A DNA stretch of 64,000 nucleotides, from contig CAMNRO010000002.1 in assembly GCA_946553045.1 (NCBI GenBank), positions 84,736 to 148,735 on the forward strand. Reading direction: 5' to 3'. Below, piece by piece: positions 41,715-51,559 of this stretch (positions within the stretch are counted from its first letter, which is position 1; each line of letters opens with the position of its first letter). The DNA is from an uncultured Porphyromonadaceae bacterium. Its GTDB lineage: Bacteria; Bacteroidota; Bacteroidia; Bacteroidales; Muribaculaceae. Below the pieces are notes generated by a model that saw nothing but the letters and a program-made list of their open reading frames with translations, ran no database searches and was not told the origin of the DNA. A program made the translations under genes and the position numbers.

Positions 41715-43448
41715 CTATTTATAGAGGAATCGCCGGATGGAGCGCTTAGGGGTCTTTTCAAATTCTTCCGGCATGATTTCTATCTTCTGAATCTGCTCGT
41801 AAGGGCCTACAATCTTGTTGAGGCTCTCGCGGTTGCTTTCCATTGCGGCCTCGAGCCCGGCAGTGTCGAGCCCGTCGCGCTCCACCTGCTCATTGTCGGG
41901 GTGGCAGAGAGCCACGAGGTGGCCGCCGCGGTCAACGACGAGGCATTCGTTCACATAGGGCATGTTGCTTAGCTTGGATTCGATCTCCTCGGGGTAGATG
42001 TTCTGCCCGTTGGCTGTTAGAATCATGGTTTTATAGCGCCCGCGTATATATATGGTGCGGTTGTCGTCTCCGATAAAGCCCATGTCGCCGGTGTGGAGCC
42101 AGCCGTCTTCTTCTAGAGCCGCGCTTGTCGCGTCGGGGTTCTTGTAGTATCCCTTCATCACGTTCAGACCGCGTACCATAATTTCGCCCTGACGGTGCCC
42201 TTCGCTGTCGGGCAGGGTATTGTCCGATAGAATTCGGGCTTCCATTATGCCTTTGAGGGTGCGTCCGGCCGAACTCTGAGCAAAGCGTCGCCATGGCGAG
42301 TAGCTTATCAGCGGGCCGCATTCGGTCATGCCATAGCCGACTGTGAAGGGGAATTTGATGCGGTGCAGAAACTCTTCGACTTCGCGGTTGAGCGGAGCGC
42401 CTCCCACAATCACTTCTTCGAACGCGCCTCCGAATGCCTCTACAAGCTTTGCGCGTATGATGGCATAGACGGCCTTGTCGAGCATCGGCAAGGCCAGCAC
42501 CCAGCGCATCGACTGCTTGGTAATCATCGGCACTATAAGCTTGCGGTATATTTTTTCGAGAATGAGAGGAACACATACCACAAGCGAGGGGCGAACCTGT
42601 TTCATCGCCTTAAGGAGCAGCGCCGGTGTAGGCGTCTTGCCCAGCAGCGTCACATGTGTGCCGGCCGCAAGGGGCACGAGCATGTCGAAAGCGCAACCGT
42701 AGGCATGTGCCAGCGGCAGGAACGACAGCGCCCGCGAGCCCTGATAGTGCAGATTCGAGCGAATGCCGAATACGACATTGCCCCGCAGATTGTCGAGCGA
42801 CAGCATGACGCCTTTCGAGAAGCCGGTGGTGCCCGACGTGTAGTTGATTATTGCTGTCGAGTCGCCGTCGAAGTGCTTGTAGCGAATGTCGTTGGCCTTG
42901 AATCCATCGGGATATAGTTTTTTGAACCGTCGTGTGAGGCCGCTTACAACCGAGCTGTGTGTGCTTCCGGCCCGGAGGTTGCCCTGAAGCTTGCGCTCGG
43001 CGATGACCGTGCGTGTATCGAGCGAAATCACCGCCCGTATCTGCGGCATTGCGTCGAAGTCGAGCGCCGCAAAGAGCGAGTCGGCCGCGAAGAGCATCAC
43101 TGCGTCGGAGTGGTTGATGATGTTCTGGGCGTCGGCGCCGCTGAAATCGTTCAGCACTGGCACTATGACAGCGCCATATGTTATCGTGGCCATGAAGGTT
43201 ATCACCCAGTTGGGCGTGTTGCGCCCCAGCAGAGCGACTTTGTCGCCCGGACGCACGCCCGTGAGTTCGAAGAACAGATGCAGCCGCGCTATACGGCGGG
43301 CAACATCGCCATACGTGCTTGTCTTTCCCGTTGCATAGTCCGTGAGGGCCGGCAGAGAGAAATTGTCGGCGAAACTCGTCTGGTATATAGCCAGCAAATC
43401 GTTGAAAGGCGCACTGTTATATGGCTCTTCGAATTGATACATCTTCAT
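41715..43448 (-). CDS. AMP-forming long-chain acyl-CoA synthetase-like ligase
   Basis: Adenylating ligase, most like long-chain fatty acid-CoA ligases. I start at 43448 (MKMYQFEEPYNS), not 43568, as the extension reads antisense to the adk 3' region. Core motifs: INYTSGTTGFSKGVML (A3), GYGMTECGPLISYS (A5), GWLHTGDMGFIGDDN (A7) and KTMILTANGQNIYPEEIE (A10-like, catalytic Lys region later). The 577 residues fit. It lies between adk and lysA on the same strand; its link to lysine synthesis is not obvious. Substrate chain length cannot be told. Confidence 0.92.
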   Translation of the reverse strand: MKMYQFEEPYNSAPFNDLLAIYQTSFADNFSLPALTDYATGKTSTYGDVARRIARLHLFFELTGVRPGDKVALLGRNTPNWVITFMATITYGAVIVPVLNDFSGADAQNIINHSDAVMLFAADSLFAALDFDAMPQIRAVISLDTRTVIAERKLQGNLRAGSTHSSVVSGLTRRFKKLYPDGFKANDIRYKHFDGDSTAIINYTSGTTGFSKGVMLSLDNLRGNVVFGIRSNLHYQGSRALSFLPLAHAYGCAFDMLVPLAAGTHVTLLGKTPTPALLLKAMKQVRPSLVVCVPLILEKIYRKLIVPMITKQSMRWVLALPMLDKAVYAIIRAKLVEAFGGAFEEVIVGGAPLNREVEEFLHRIKFPFTVGYGMTECGPLISYSPWRRFAQSSAGRTLKGIMEARILSDNTLPDSEGHRQGEIMVRGLNVMKGYYKNPDATSAALEEDGWLHTGDMGFIGDDNRTIYIRGRYKTMILTANGQNIYPEEIESKLSNMPYVNECLVVDRGGHLVALCHPDNEQVERDGLDTAGLEAAMESNRESLNKIVGPYEQIQKIEIMPEEFEKTPKRSIRRFLYK

Positions 43449-43497
43449 AGTCGGATAATTGTGTGTTAAATTAGCGCCAGCCTGCGGTTGCCGCCTG

Positions 43498-44076
43498 CTA
43501 TGCGGTTTCCTCGTCGAGCGCTTTTTTGATGAGGCCGAAAATGCCGTCGACAGTGCCGTTGCCGTCAATGGAATGGTACTTGCCTTTTTCCATATAGTAG
43601 TCGCGTAGGGGCGATGTCTGGCGGTGGTAGACGTTGAGGCGCTTTTTGATGGTCTCGAGGTTGTCGTCGCTGCGGCCGCTTTGCTTGCCGCGTTCGAGCA
43701 TGCGGCGTATGAGTTCGTCTTCTTCTACTTCGAGGCCAACTACGGCGTGAATCTCCGAACCGTATTCCTTGAGCATTTCAGACAGAGCCTCGGCCTGAGC
43801 CACAGTGCGGGGGAAGCCATCGAAAATCACACCTTTGGCCACCTTTTCGGGGTCGTTCTTGAAAATCTCGTCGAGCACCTCAATCATAAGCTCGTCGGGA
43901 ATGAGGAGGCCGTTCGAAATATAGGTGTTTGCAAGTTTGCCCAGCTCGGTTCCACGTGCAATGTGGTCGCGAAGCAATTCGCCGGTTGATATATGGTGAA
44001 GATTATACTCTTCAATGAGTTTTTCGCTCTGAGTGCCTTTGCCGCTGCCGGGGGCACCGAAAATCACTAAGTTCAT
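43498..44076 (-). CDS. adk: adenylate kinase
   Basis: AMP + ATP interconversion to ADP. The P-loop is GAPGSGKGTQSEKL (about 7-20), followed by HHISTGELLRDHI (AMP site), GVIFDGFPRTVAQAE and RMLERGKQSGRSDDN. The 192-residue short form lacks the Cys-containing LID seen in many bacteria and has a short loop instead. 49 bases lie before the acyl-CoA synthetase gene. Confidence 0.96.
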   Translation of the reverse strand: MNLVIFGAPGSGKGTQSEKLIEEYNLHHISTGELLRDHIARGTELGKLANTYISNGLLIPDELMIEVLDEIFKNDPEKVAKGVIFDGFPRTVAQAEALSEMLKEYGSEIHAVVGLEVEEDELIRRMLERGKQSGRSDDNLETIKKRLNVYHRQTSPLRDYYMEKGKYHSIDGNGTVDGIFGLIKKALDEETA

Positions 44077-44187
44077 AATATGTGTCTATGTTGCCGGGGC
44101 TTGCGGCGCATAAGATACAAACAAGCGCGCAGCCCTAAAAGTTGACACGGCGACGCCGTCGGTCACGGAGTCGCCGCTGAGGTCGGG

Positions 44188-44730
44188 TTATTCTTCTTTA
44201 AGAATGTATATGTCGTTGAGATTTCGCGCTTTGCCGTTGAGGTCGAGGCCGTATCCGATTATGAATTTTGTCGGGATATTGAATCCGACATAATCGGGTT
44301 TTACGGGGCGTACGAGGGCATCGGGCTTGAACAGAAGGGTAGCTATTCTGATTTCGGCCGGCTCCTTCTTCTCAAGGTCTTTCACGAGGCGATGAATAGT
44401 GTTGCCGGTATCAACAATGTCTTCGACAACAATCACTGTCCGGTCTTTGATGTCTTCGTGGAGTCCTATCACTTCCTTGACCGCACCGGAGCTCTCTGTG
44501 CCTTCATAGCTTTTGAGGCGGATAAAAGTGATTTCGGCATCGATGCTTTCGACAGCCCGGAAAAGGTCGCTGGCAAAGGGGAATGCCCCGTTTAGAACAC
44601 ATACGAACAGCGGTGTCTTGCCATTGCAGTCGCGCACTATCTCCTTGCCCAGCTCGGCTACGCGGGCATCTATCTGGTTTTTGGTGATATAGGGCTCGAA
44701 TGTGAGGCCCTCGTATGTCACTTCTTTCAT
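44188..44730 (-). CDS. hpt: hypoxanthine phosphoribosyltransferase
   Basis: Purine salvage enzyme. The PRPP-binding motif is [17 protein letters not shown] (about 95-111), the flexible-loop region is [13 protein letters not shown], and the ring-contacting C-terminal part is [20 protein letters not shown]. 180 residues, as usual. It precedes adk by about 110 bases with a GC-rich hairpin (GGCGAC/GTCGCC at about 44144-44174) that may terminate it. A TAACTTTG box is at 44754-44761 ahead of the start. Salvage, adk and purH nearby form a loose purine neighbourhood. Confidence 0.95.
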   Translation of the reverse strand: MKEVTYEGLTFEPYITKNQIDARVAELGKEIVRDCNGKTPLFVCVLNGAFPFASDLFRAVESIDAEITFIRLKSYEGTESSGAVKEVIGLHEDIKDRTVIVVEDIVDTGNTIHRLVKDLEKKEPAEIRIATLLFKPDALVRPVKPDYVGFNIPTKFIIGYGLDLNGKARNLNDIYILKEE

Positions 44731-44906
44731 GATTACGATTGGTAATATTTGTGCAAAGTTACAAAAAACTGTTGAAAGAACACCTCTTCCATATCAAATT
44801 AGAACACAAAAAAGTATAGTTAAGCTCAATTTAGGCTATGAGGAGGGATATGGATTTTGAGGAATAAGGAATATGTGCTATTTTCGCAGGCAAACAATAC
44901 CGGATT
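44731..44906. promoter_or_regulatory. divergent promoter region hpt / crcB
   Basis: Holds TAACTTTG for hpt (minus, 44754-44761) and a weaker TATTTTCG box for crcB (plus, about 44879-44886). I looked for a fluoride riboswitch ahead of crcB and saw no convincing core. Confidence 0.45.
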
Positions 44907-45284
44907 ATGATAAAAGAATTGTTGCTTGTCGGGTGTGGTGGTTTTCTGGGCGCTTGCGGGCGTTTTCTGGCCGGAAAGATGTGCGGTCTTCTGTGGCACA
45001 ATGCTTTTCCGCTTGGCACTTTTGCTGTCAATGTCGCAGGGTGTCTGCTGATTGGTGTTTTTATGGGTTTGTCGGAAAGGTCGCGGGCGCTGACTCCTGA
45101 GGAAAATCTGCTGCTTGTCACCGGGCTGTGCGGCGGGTTTACCACTTTCTCGACGTTTGCAAATGATATGTGGGTGCTGGCCGACCGTGGCAACTGGGGT
45201 ATGCTTGCGCTCTATCTCGGAGGAAGTGTCGCTCTCGGTGTGCTAATGGTCTGCCTGGGGCGTGCTCTTGTCAGATGTATATAA
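44907..45284 (+). CDS. crcB: CrcB/Fluc fluoride channel
   Basis: Small fluoride exporter of 125 residues with four membrane spans. Family signatures GGFLGACGRFL (about 11-21), PLGTFAVNVAGCLLIG (about 35-50, including the pore Asn) and GLCGGFTTFSTFANDMW (about 73-89, with the phenylalanine box) are all present. It would form a dual-topology dimer from one gene. It is followed by a repeat-like palindrome. Confidence 0.95.
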   Translation: MIKELLLVGCGGFLGACGRFLAGKMCGLLWHNAFPLGTFAVNVAGCLLIGVFMGLSERSRALTPEENLLLVTGLCGGFTTFSTFANDMWVLADRGNWGMLALYLGGSVALGVLMVCLGRALVRCI

Positions 45285-45290
45285 AAAACA

Positions 45291-45320
45291 GTAGGGGCGA
45301 CGCCTGACGCGTGCCCCTAC
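45291..45320. repeat. REP-like palindrome after crcB
   Basis: GTAGGGGC and GCCCCTAC form an eight-pair stem with an inner GACGC/GCGT-like part. No T-run follows. Palindromes of this shape are common interspersed repeats, and it could also protect the crcB message. Confidence 0.6.
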
Positions 45321-45342
45321 CGGAGTCGGTGAAAAGTTGTTT

Positions 45343-48021
45343 CTAACGGCCTGAGCCGGAAATCTTGTCGTGCAGCATTTCGGAGAATTCGGTGTGCCCG
45401 ATGAGCTCTCCGATTGTCATGTGCATGCGGTAGCGCCAGTAGTGGCGCGGATTTGCGGGCACGTTAATCTGTTCTTCTTCTGGTTTTTCGCGCCGGAGCT
45501 TGCCGTCGATACTGAGCCAGTCCTGAAGAGGAAGTATGCACAGCATGGAGGGCGATGCGAGATGGAGGTCTATTATTCTGTCGCATACCCACGGTTCGGC
45601 AAAGTAGGGCGCGGCACCATGTTCGTGGAGCACTTCGTTGAAGAACTGCTGCGATTTGGCGCGGTCTTCTTCCCACCACTGGCGGATACCGCCCATGTCG
45701 TGGGTAGAAGTTGTGCATACCGAGTAGTATGGATAGCGCCATGTGTCGCCGAAGGCTGTGGTCGGGTCCTTGGGCATGCGTTGTATTTCGAGCGACAGGA
45801 TTTCGAGGCGGTGCATTACGGCGGGAACGCAGGCCGGAATCATGCCGAGGTCTTCGGCGCAGACAAGCATGTCGGTCGAGTCGATGAGCGGGGGCAGTTT
45901 CCACATTGCCTTGTCGTACCAGAATTCATTGTGGCGATGGTAGAAAAAGTCGTTGTATAGACGGTTGAAGCACCAGCGCTCATAGTCGTTGAGCGAACGA
46001 TATATATATGTGTACTGAGCCGAGATTCTGGGGTGGTATTTGCCTTTTTCTACAGGGTCTTCGATAAACAGAACCTGGTCTATAAGCCCGAGGAGACCCT
46101 CGCAGATGCGGGTGTTTTTCTCGTTTTTGGGTAAAGCGGCGAAGTGGTCGGCCACTTTCCGCTGGGTGTCGTATTCGGCTTTGAGTTTGTAGCGGCCTCC
46201 ACCGACACTGAAGCAGTATTCGTCGAGGGCTTCTTTTGTATATGGCCCGAAGAAGTCTTCAGCGAAGTAGTCCATTATATAAGGAGTGGTCTGCCGGTCG
46301 GGGTCGATCCAGAAGTCGTAGTTATAGCGCAGTTCGCTTTCCGAGAAGGGCAGGGCCGGATTGAAGTATCCGAGCAGTCCGTGGACGGCATCCATCGGAA
46401 TCTGCCATATGCGGAAAAAGCCCAGCACGTGGTCTATGCGGTATGCGTCGAAATATTCTGCCATTTTGCGGAAGCGCGATTTCCACCATGCGAATCCGTC
46501 TTTGCTCATTTCTTCCCAATTGTATGTCGGGAATCCCCAGTTCTGGCCGAGGACAGAGAAATCATCGGGCGGAGCACCGGCCTGGCAGTCCATGTTGAAC
46601 AGGCGGGTGTCGGTCCAGGCATCGGCGCTGGTGCGCGATATGCCGATGGGTATATCGCCCTTGAGGGCTATGCCGTGGCTGTTGGCGTAGTCGTGTACGC
46701 GCCTCATCTGGCTGTCGAGATGGTACTGGAGGTAGTACACATAGTCCATTTGGGCTTGCGCCTCGGATTTCACTTTTTTCAGAACTTTTTCGGAGTAGTC
46801 GGCATATTCGCCCCAGCGGGAGAAGTCGGGTGTGCCGAATTTGTCGCGAAGGGTGCAGAATGCGGCGTAAGGTTCGAGCCAGTATGCGTTTTTAGCCATG
46901 AAGGCTTTGAACTCGTCGCTTTCCATAGTCGCTTTGCCGTTCTGGGCGAAAATTTCGCGGAAATATTCTATTTTGGCGTTGTTGACGCGCTCATAGTCTA
47001 TTTCGGGCAGTGCGTTGAGCTCCTTGCGTATATTGTCGAAGTATTCGCGTCGGGCTGGGTCGGCGAGAGTGCCGAGTTCTTCGAGACGCAGAAACATCGG
47101 GTGGAGAGCGAAGGTCGAATTTGCGTTGTAGGGGTAGGAATCGGTCCAGGTGCCTGTCATGGTTGTGTCGTTGATAGGCAGAATCTGGATAAAGGTCTGG
47201 CCTGTGGCTACAGCCCAGTCGACCATAGGCATCAAATCGAAGAAGTCGCCTACGCCGAAGTCGTCGTCGCTTCTGAGGGAGAATACGGGAATGGCCGTGC
47301 CGGCTCCTTTCCATGGGCGTTCGTTGCTCAGATAGCGCAGGCCGGCCACGGTTGTGGCGCAATCTTTGCGCGGTGTGAAGCCGAGGCGTCGGTTGGCGCC
47401 CTGTTCCCATTCGAAAACGGTGTTGTCCGATTCTTTTAATATCAGGAATTTATATTCCGTATCGGCCGTCAGACCGGCTGCCGGCAACGCTATTTTCCAT
47501 ACTGGAAAATCGGCGCAGCTCAGGCGGAGTGCTTTTTCCGGATTCCATGCACCCATTGAATCTGTCGCGCCGCAGAGTGCAAGCACGCAGTCTGACGGTA
47601 CGGTCGGCGCCGTGACATGGAACACGAGTTTTCCTGCGTCGGGGAGCACATGAGAGCATTTGCTTTCGTCGTGTCGGAAAATACAATCAGTGAAAGCTCG
47701 CGAGTAGAATGGCTTGTCGTAGGGCTGTTCGTGCCAGCGGTCGAACAAATCGTATTCATGCACTCCGGCAACTGGCTCGAAGAGATGGCTATCGCCCCAT
47801 TCGTGCTTCACGTCGCCGCTTTCGTTGCGCACGATATACTGGTATCGGAACGCCCGGACTCCGTCGGGAAGTTCAAGCTCGGCATGCCATTCGCGGTCGC
47901 CGTCGATGTCCATCTTCAGAGCTTTGGCATGCTCGCCTCCGCCCAAAGCCGGAATATCGGCGCTTACATAGAGCGATTCGCCCCAGTTTGCACGGTAATC
48001 AATATGGAATATAAGTTTCAT
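45343..48021 (-). CDS. malQ: 4-alpha-glucanotransferase with two N-terminal starch-binding domains
   Basis: GH77 disproportionating enzyme of maltodextrin metabolism. I start at 48021 (MKLIFHIDYRANWGE); the track's extra 21 residues lie in a promoter-like region. Two CBM20 modules (about 1-110 and 130-240, the second with LCGATDSMGAWNPEKAL) precede the GH77 domain from about 260. Catalytic sites include the nucleophile in YFDAYRIDHVLGFFRIW and the acid in VCAEDLGMIPA. This domain order equals plant cytosolic DPE2 and Bacteroidetes MalQ. The 892 residues fit. The enzyme is cytosolic, with no signal peptide. Confidence 0.94.
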   Translation of the reverse strand: MKLIFHIDYRANWGESLYVSADIPALGGGEHAKALKMDIDGDREWHAELELPDGVRAFRYQYIVRNESGDVKHEWGDSHLFEPVAGVHEYDLFDRWHEQPYDKPFYSRAFTDCIFRHDESKCSHVLPDAGKLVFHVTAPTVPSDCVLALCGATDSMGAWNPEKALRLSCADFPVWKIALPAAGLTADTEYKFLILKESDNTVFEWEQGANRRLGFTPRKDCATTVAGLRYLSNERPWKGAGTAIPVFSLRSDDDFGVGDFFDLMPMVDWAVATGQTFIQILPINDTTMTGTWTDSYPYNANSTFALHPMFLRLEELGTLADPARREYFDNIRKELNALPEIDYERVNNAKIEYFREIFAQNGKATMESDEFKAFMAKNAYWLEPYAAFCTLRDKFGTPDFSRWGEYADYSEKVLKKVKSEAQAQMDYVYYLQYHLDSQMRRVHDYANSHGIALKGDIPIGISRTSADAWTDTRLFNMDCQAGAPPDDFSVLGQNWGFPTYNWEEMSKDGFAWWKSRFRKMAEYFDAYRIDHVLGFFRIWQIPMDAVHGLLGYFNPALPFSESELRYNYDFWIDPDRQTTPYIMDYFAEDFFGPYTKEALDEYCFSVGGGRYKLKAEYDTQRKVADHFAALPKNEKNTRICEGLLGLIDQVLFIEDPVEKGKYHPRISAQYTYIYRSLNDYERWCFNRLYNDFFYHRHNEFWYDKAMWKLPPLIDSTDMLVCAEDLGMIPACVPAVMHRLEILSLEIQRMPKDPTTAFGDTWRYPYYSVCTTSTHDMGGIRQWWEEDRAKSQQFFNEVLHEHGAAPYFAEPWVCDRIIDLHLASPSMLCILPLQDWLSIDGKLRREKPEEEQINVPANPRHYWRYRMHMTIGELIGHTEFSEMLHDKISGSGR

Positions 48022-48132
48022 GGGTGTATGTAGGTATGATATAATTTCTGAACTGCAAATGCAAATTGAATATTCGAATAACAAATGTAGCTAAAAATCC
48101 TTGCGATAAACTGCGATTTAAGAAATTTTAGC

Positions 48133-48170
48133 AAAAAAGCACGGGGCTGTGTCGTGCGCACAGCCCCGTG
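48133..48170 (-). terminator. intrinsic terminator of nrdJ
   Basis: CACGGGGCTGTG pairs with CACAGCCCCGTG on the minus strand and six T follow (plus-strand A-run 48133-48138). It separates nrdJ from malQ. Confidence 0.88.
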
Positions 48171-48203
48171 TCGGTTTATAAAAAGATTTTCAGAATGTCT
48201 CCG

Positions 48204-50735
48204 TCAGCCGCATTTTGAGGTGCCGCAGGCGGTGCAGATGAGGCATCCTTCCTGGTAGACAAGGGTTTCCTGGCCGCAGTTGGGGCAGCGCTGGCCTTTG
48301 GCAGTGGTGCCGTTGGGCAGGTATTTCTTGAGAGCGCGCTCTACGCCCATCTTCCAGGTGTTGATCGACTGGGAGTCGAGCTCAAGACCTCCGACGAGTT
48401 TGAGCACCTGGTCGATTGGCATGCCATAGCGCAGTACGCCCGAAATGAGTTTGGCGTAGTTCCAGAATTCGGGGTTGAATTTGTCGCTGAGGCCTTCGAT
48501 GGTTGTCTTGTGGCCGCGCTTGTTGATGAACTGGAAGTCGTAGCGCTTGTTTCCGTTTTCGTCGGTAGCCTTGATGATTTTGCCGTGGTTCACCGATTTA
48601 GGAATGAAGATACCGTCTTCATCGTCGGCAAGACCGGTGAAAATCTCGTAGGGGCGACCGTCTACGAGGCCTACAAAAGCAATCCATTTTTCTTTGTTGT
48701 TCTGGAAGCGCACTACATCGGCTTCGAGCTCGTTGGGGCGTTTGGCCAGAAGGGGCGTGTGTTCGTGGGCTTGCTCTTTTTTCTTTTCGATAGCCACGAG
48801 CACACCCGAACGGGAGCCGTCGCGATATACGGTGCAGCCCTTGCAGCCTGCGTGCCAGGCCTGGCGGTAGAGGCTTTCGACGGCTTCGACCGATATGTCG
48901 GCGGGCAGGTTGATGGTGACGGATATGCTGTGGTCCACCCATTTCTGGATTTTGCCCTGCATGGTCACTTTTTCGTGCCAGTCAATCTCGTTGGCTGTGG
49001 CGCCCGCATAAGGCGATGCTGCCACAAGTTCGTCGAGTTCGGTCTGGGTGAAGTCGCGTCGGGGTTCTATGCCTTTTGTCTTCATCCAGTCGAGGAATTT
49101 GGGGTGGTAGACGATATATTCCTCGAATGCGTCGCCGCTGTCGTCGATATAGTCAATGCGTGCGGCCGGGTCGGCGGCATTGACTTTGCGGCGGCGTTTG
49201 TAGACGGGCATGAATACGGGCTCAATGCCGCTCGAGGTGCGTGTCATGAGGCTCGTTGTGCCTGTCGGGGCTATGGTGAGGCAGGCGATGTTTCGTCGGC
49301 CGATGGCTTTCATGCGCTCGTAGAGTGCGGGGTCGGCTTCGGCAAGTCGCTGTATGTAGGGATTGTTTGCCTCGCGGGCGGCATCGTAGACTTCGAAGGC
49401 GCCGCGTTCGCCGGCCATTTTCACTGATTCGCCATAGGCAGCCAGCGCTACGGCGCGGTGCACCTGCACGGAGAAGTCGGTCGCTTCGGGAGTGCCATAT
49501 CGGAAGCCCATCGCCGCAATCATGTCGCCTTCGGCGGTTGTGCCGAGGCCGGTGCGGCGTCCGCGCAGTGTCTTGGCCTTTATCTTGAGCCAGAGGTTGC
49601 GCTCGGGCGCTTTCACTTCTTCAGGCTCGGGGTCAGTGTCGATTTTGCCGAGTATGGTGTCGATTTTCTCCATCTCCAGGTCGATGATGTCGTCGAGCAT
49701 GCGCTGTGACTTGGCAGTGACTTCGGCGAGTTTGTCGAAATTGAAACGGGCCTCGGGAGTGAATGGATTCTCGACGAAGGAGAAAAGGTTGATAGCCAGC
49801 AGACGACAGCTGTCGTAGGGGCAGAGAGGGATTTCTCCGCACGGGTTGGTCGATATTGTCTCGAAACCGAGGTCGGCGTAGCAGTCGGGCACAGATTCGC
49901 GACGGATAGTATCCCAGAACAATACTCCGGGCTCGGCAGATTTCCAGGCGTTGCCTACAATTTTCTGCCAGAGGGCGGTTGCGTCGATTTCCTGCACGGT
50001 CTCGGGCGTGTCGCTGTTTACGGGGAATTGCTGGCGGTAGGGTTCGCCGTTTTCGACGCAGCGCATGAAGTCGTCGTCGATGCGCACGCTCACGTTGGCG
50101 CCGGTGACTTTGCCCGGTGTCATCTTGGCGTCGATGAACGCTTCAGAATCAGGGTGCTTTATCGATACTGTCATCATCAGGGCTCCGCGACGGCCGTCCT
50201 GGGCAACCTCGCGGGTCGAGTTGGAGTATCGCTCCATGAAGGGCACGAGGCCGGTGGAGGTCAGCGCCGAGTTTTTCACGGGTGTGCCTTTCGGGCGGAG
50301 ATGGCTCAGGTCGTGGCCGACGCCTCCGCGGCGTTTCATGAGCTGAACCTGCTCCTGGTCTATGCTGATGATGCCACCGTAGCTGTCGGGCTTGCCGTCG
50401 AGGCCGATGACAAAGCAGTTGGACAGAGAGCCTACCTGGAAATTGTTTCCGATTCCGGCCATGGGGCTGCCCTGGGGCACGGAGTAGCGGAAATCTCGCA
50501 GGAGTTCGTAGATTTCGTCCTCGCTCATTCCGGCGGGGTAGCTGGCTTCGATGCGTGCCAGTTCGCGGGCTATGCGTCGATGCATATCATCGGGGCTTTG
50601 CTCGTATATGTTGCCGTAAGAGTCTTTGAGGGCGTATTTGTTCACCCATACCTGAGCGGCCAGTTCGTCGCCGCCGAAGTATTTGAGCGAGGCCTCATAA
50701 GCCTCCTCGTAGCTGTATGTTTTCGATTGTGACAT
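48204..50735 (-). CDS. nrdJ: adenosylcobalamin-dependent ribonucleoside-diphosphate reductase (class II)
   Basis: Makes deoxyribonucleotides using coenzyme B12 to generate the radical. Class II features: RRGGVGHDLSHLRPKGTPV, NPCGEIPLCPYDSC active-site Cys region, RTSSGIEPVFMPVYKRRRK, and a C-terminal zinc-ribbon-like CPNCGQETLVYQEGCLICTACG tail with redox cysteines. The 843 residues are typical. No cobalamin riboswitch is seen in the 120 bases upstream. Whether class I or III genes exist outside the window is unknown. Confidence 0.94.
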   Translation of the reverse strand: MSQSKTYSYEEAYEASLKYFGGDELAAQVWVNKYALKDSYGNIYEQSPDDMHRRIARELARIEASYPAGMSEDEIYELLRDFRYSVPQGSPMAGIGNNFQVGSLSNCFVIGLDGKPDSYGGIISIDQEQVQLMKRRGGVGHDLSHLRPKGTPVKNSALTSTGLVPFMERYSNSTREVAQDGRRGALMMTVSIKHPDSEAFIDAKMTPGKVTGANVSVRIDDDFMRCVENGEPYRQQFPVNSDTPETVQEIDATALWQKIVGNAWKSAEPGVLFWDTIRRESVPDCYADLGFETISTNPCGEIPLCPYDSCRLLAINLFSFVENPFTPEARFNFDKLAEVTAKSQRMLDDIIDLEMEKIDTILGKIDTDPEPEEVKAPERNLWLKIKAKTLRGRRTGLGTTAEGDMIAAMGFRYGTPEATDFSVQVHRAVALAAYGESVKMAGERGAFEVYDAAREANNPYIQRLAEADPALYERMKAIGRRNIACLTIAPTGTTSLMTRTSSGIEPVFMPVYKRRRKVNAADPAARIDYIDDSGDAFEEYIVYHPKFLDWMKTKGIEPRRDFTQTELDELVAASPYAGATANEIDWHEKVTMQGKIQKWVDHSISVTINLPADISVEAVESLYRQAWHAGCKGCTVYRDGSRSGVLVAIEKKKEQAHEHTPLLAKRPNELEADVVRFQNNKEKWIAFVGLVDGRPYEIFTGLADDEDGIFIPKSVNHGKIIKATDENGNKRYDFQFINKRGHKTTIEGLSDKFNPEFWNYAKLISGVLRYGMPIDQVLKLVGGLELDSQSINTWKMGVERALKKYLPNGTTAKGQRCPNCGQETLVYQEGCLICTACGTSKCG

Positions 50736-50857
50736 GGTCGGTTGATTTTCCCCGCAAAATTCGCCAAAAATTACCGTTCATGCAATACTGCCAATTATAA
50801 AAAAGCACCGATGTTGATAACTTGGAAGATGTTGACATCTTTTGAAACGCCGCCCGA

Positions 50858-51559
50858 TTATGCATCTGTCTTCTGTTCGGATTTCACGACGAGCCTGTAG
50901 CCAATTCCGCGCAGGTTGAGAATGTTTATCGCTGGGTCGTGGCGCAGATGGCGGCGTAGTTTGTGGATAAAGCCATGAAGAGAGTTGCGGTTGTAGTAAT
51001 CGTCGTGTTTCCACACCAGTTCCATTAGTTCCGATGATTCTACGGTCTCGTTTATGCGGGCCGCGAAATATGCGAGAATCTTGGCCTCGATGTTGGTGAG
51101 GTCGATTGTGCGTTCGCCGATGGTGAGGCGGTTGGCGACGGTGTCGAAGCTGTAGGCTCCAATCTCTATCGGCTTGTCGGGCACGGTCTCTTTGCGCCTC
51201 CGCTTCAGCAAAGCGGCGATACGCACTGATAACTCGCGCATTTTAAATGGTTTGCGAATGTAGTCGTTTGCCCCGATGTCGAATCCTTCAACAACGTCGT
51301 CGATTCCCGAGCGTGCAGTCAGAAAAATCAGCGGCACATCAGGGTCGAGGCTGCGAATGCGACGAGCCATCTCGAATCCGTCCATGCGGGGCATCATCAC
51401 GTCGGCAAGGACTATGTCTGCGCCGTGTGTGCGGAAATATTCGAGACCTTCGGAGCCGTCGGCAGCTGTGGCAAGCTCATAGCCTTCGTCGGCAAGGGTT
51501 TCCGATATGATTGTCGATAGGGTGGATTCGTCCTCCACGAGCAATATCCTATTTTTCAT
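50858..51559 (-). CDS. OmpR-family response regulator
   Basis: Two-domain regulator of 233 residues. The receiver has acidic residues VEDE (about 8-11), the phosphoacceptor Asp in LADVMMPRMDG (about Asp54), FLTARSG and KPF (about Lys104). The winged-helix domain spans about 130-225 with TNIEAKILAYFA and SLHGFIHKLRRHLRHDPAINILNLRGIGYRLV. It overlaps the kinase gene by 11 bases and forms a pair with it. The ATAAG repeats between the kinase and the outer-membrane receptor are likely targets. Confidence 0.94.
   Translation of the reverse strand: MKNRILLVEDESTLSTIISETLADEGYELATAADGSEGLEYFRTHGADIVLADVMMPRMDGFEMARRIRSLDPDVPLIFLTARSGIDDVVEGFDIGANDYIRKPFKMRELSVRIAALLKRRRKETVPDKPIEIGAYSFDTVANRLTIGERTIDLTNIEAKILAYFAARINETVESSELMELVWKHDDYYNRNSLHGFIHKLRRHLRHDPAINILNLRGIGYRLVVKSEQKTDA

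Noticed and set aside
44731-44906. Fluoride riboswitch ahead of crcB
   Set aside because: Conserved pseudoknot sequence not seen.
46144-47439. 431-residue plus-strand ORF antisense to malQ
   Set aside because: Shadow frame; malQ is a clear GH77 enzyme.
50736-50857. Cobalamin riboswitch ahead of nrdJ
   Set aside because: Gap too short and without B12-box-like sequence.
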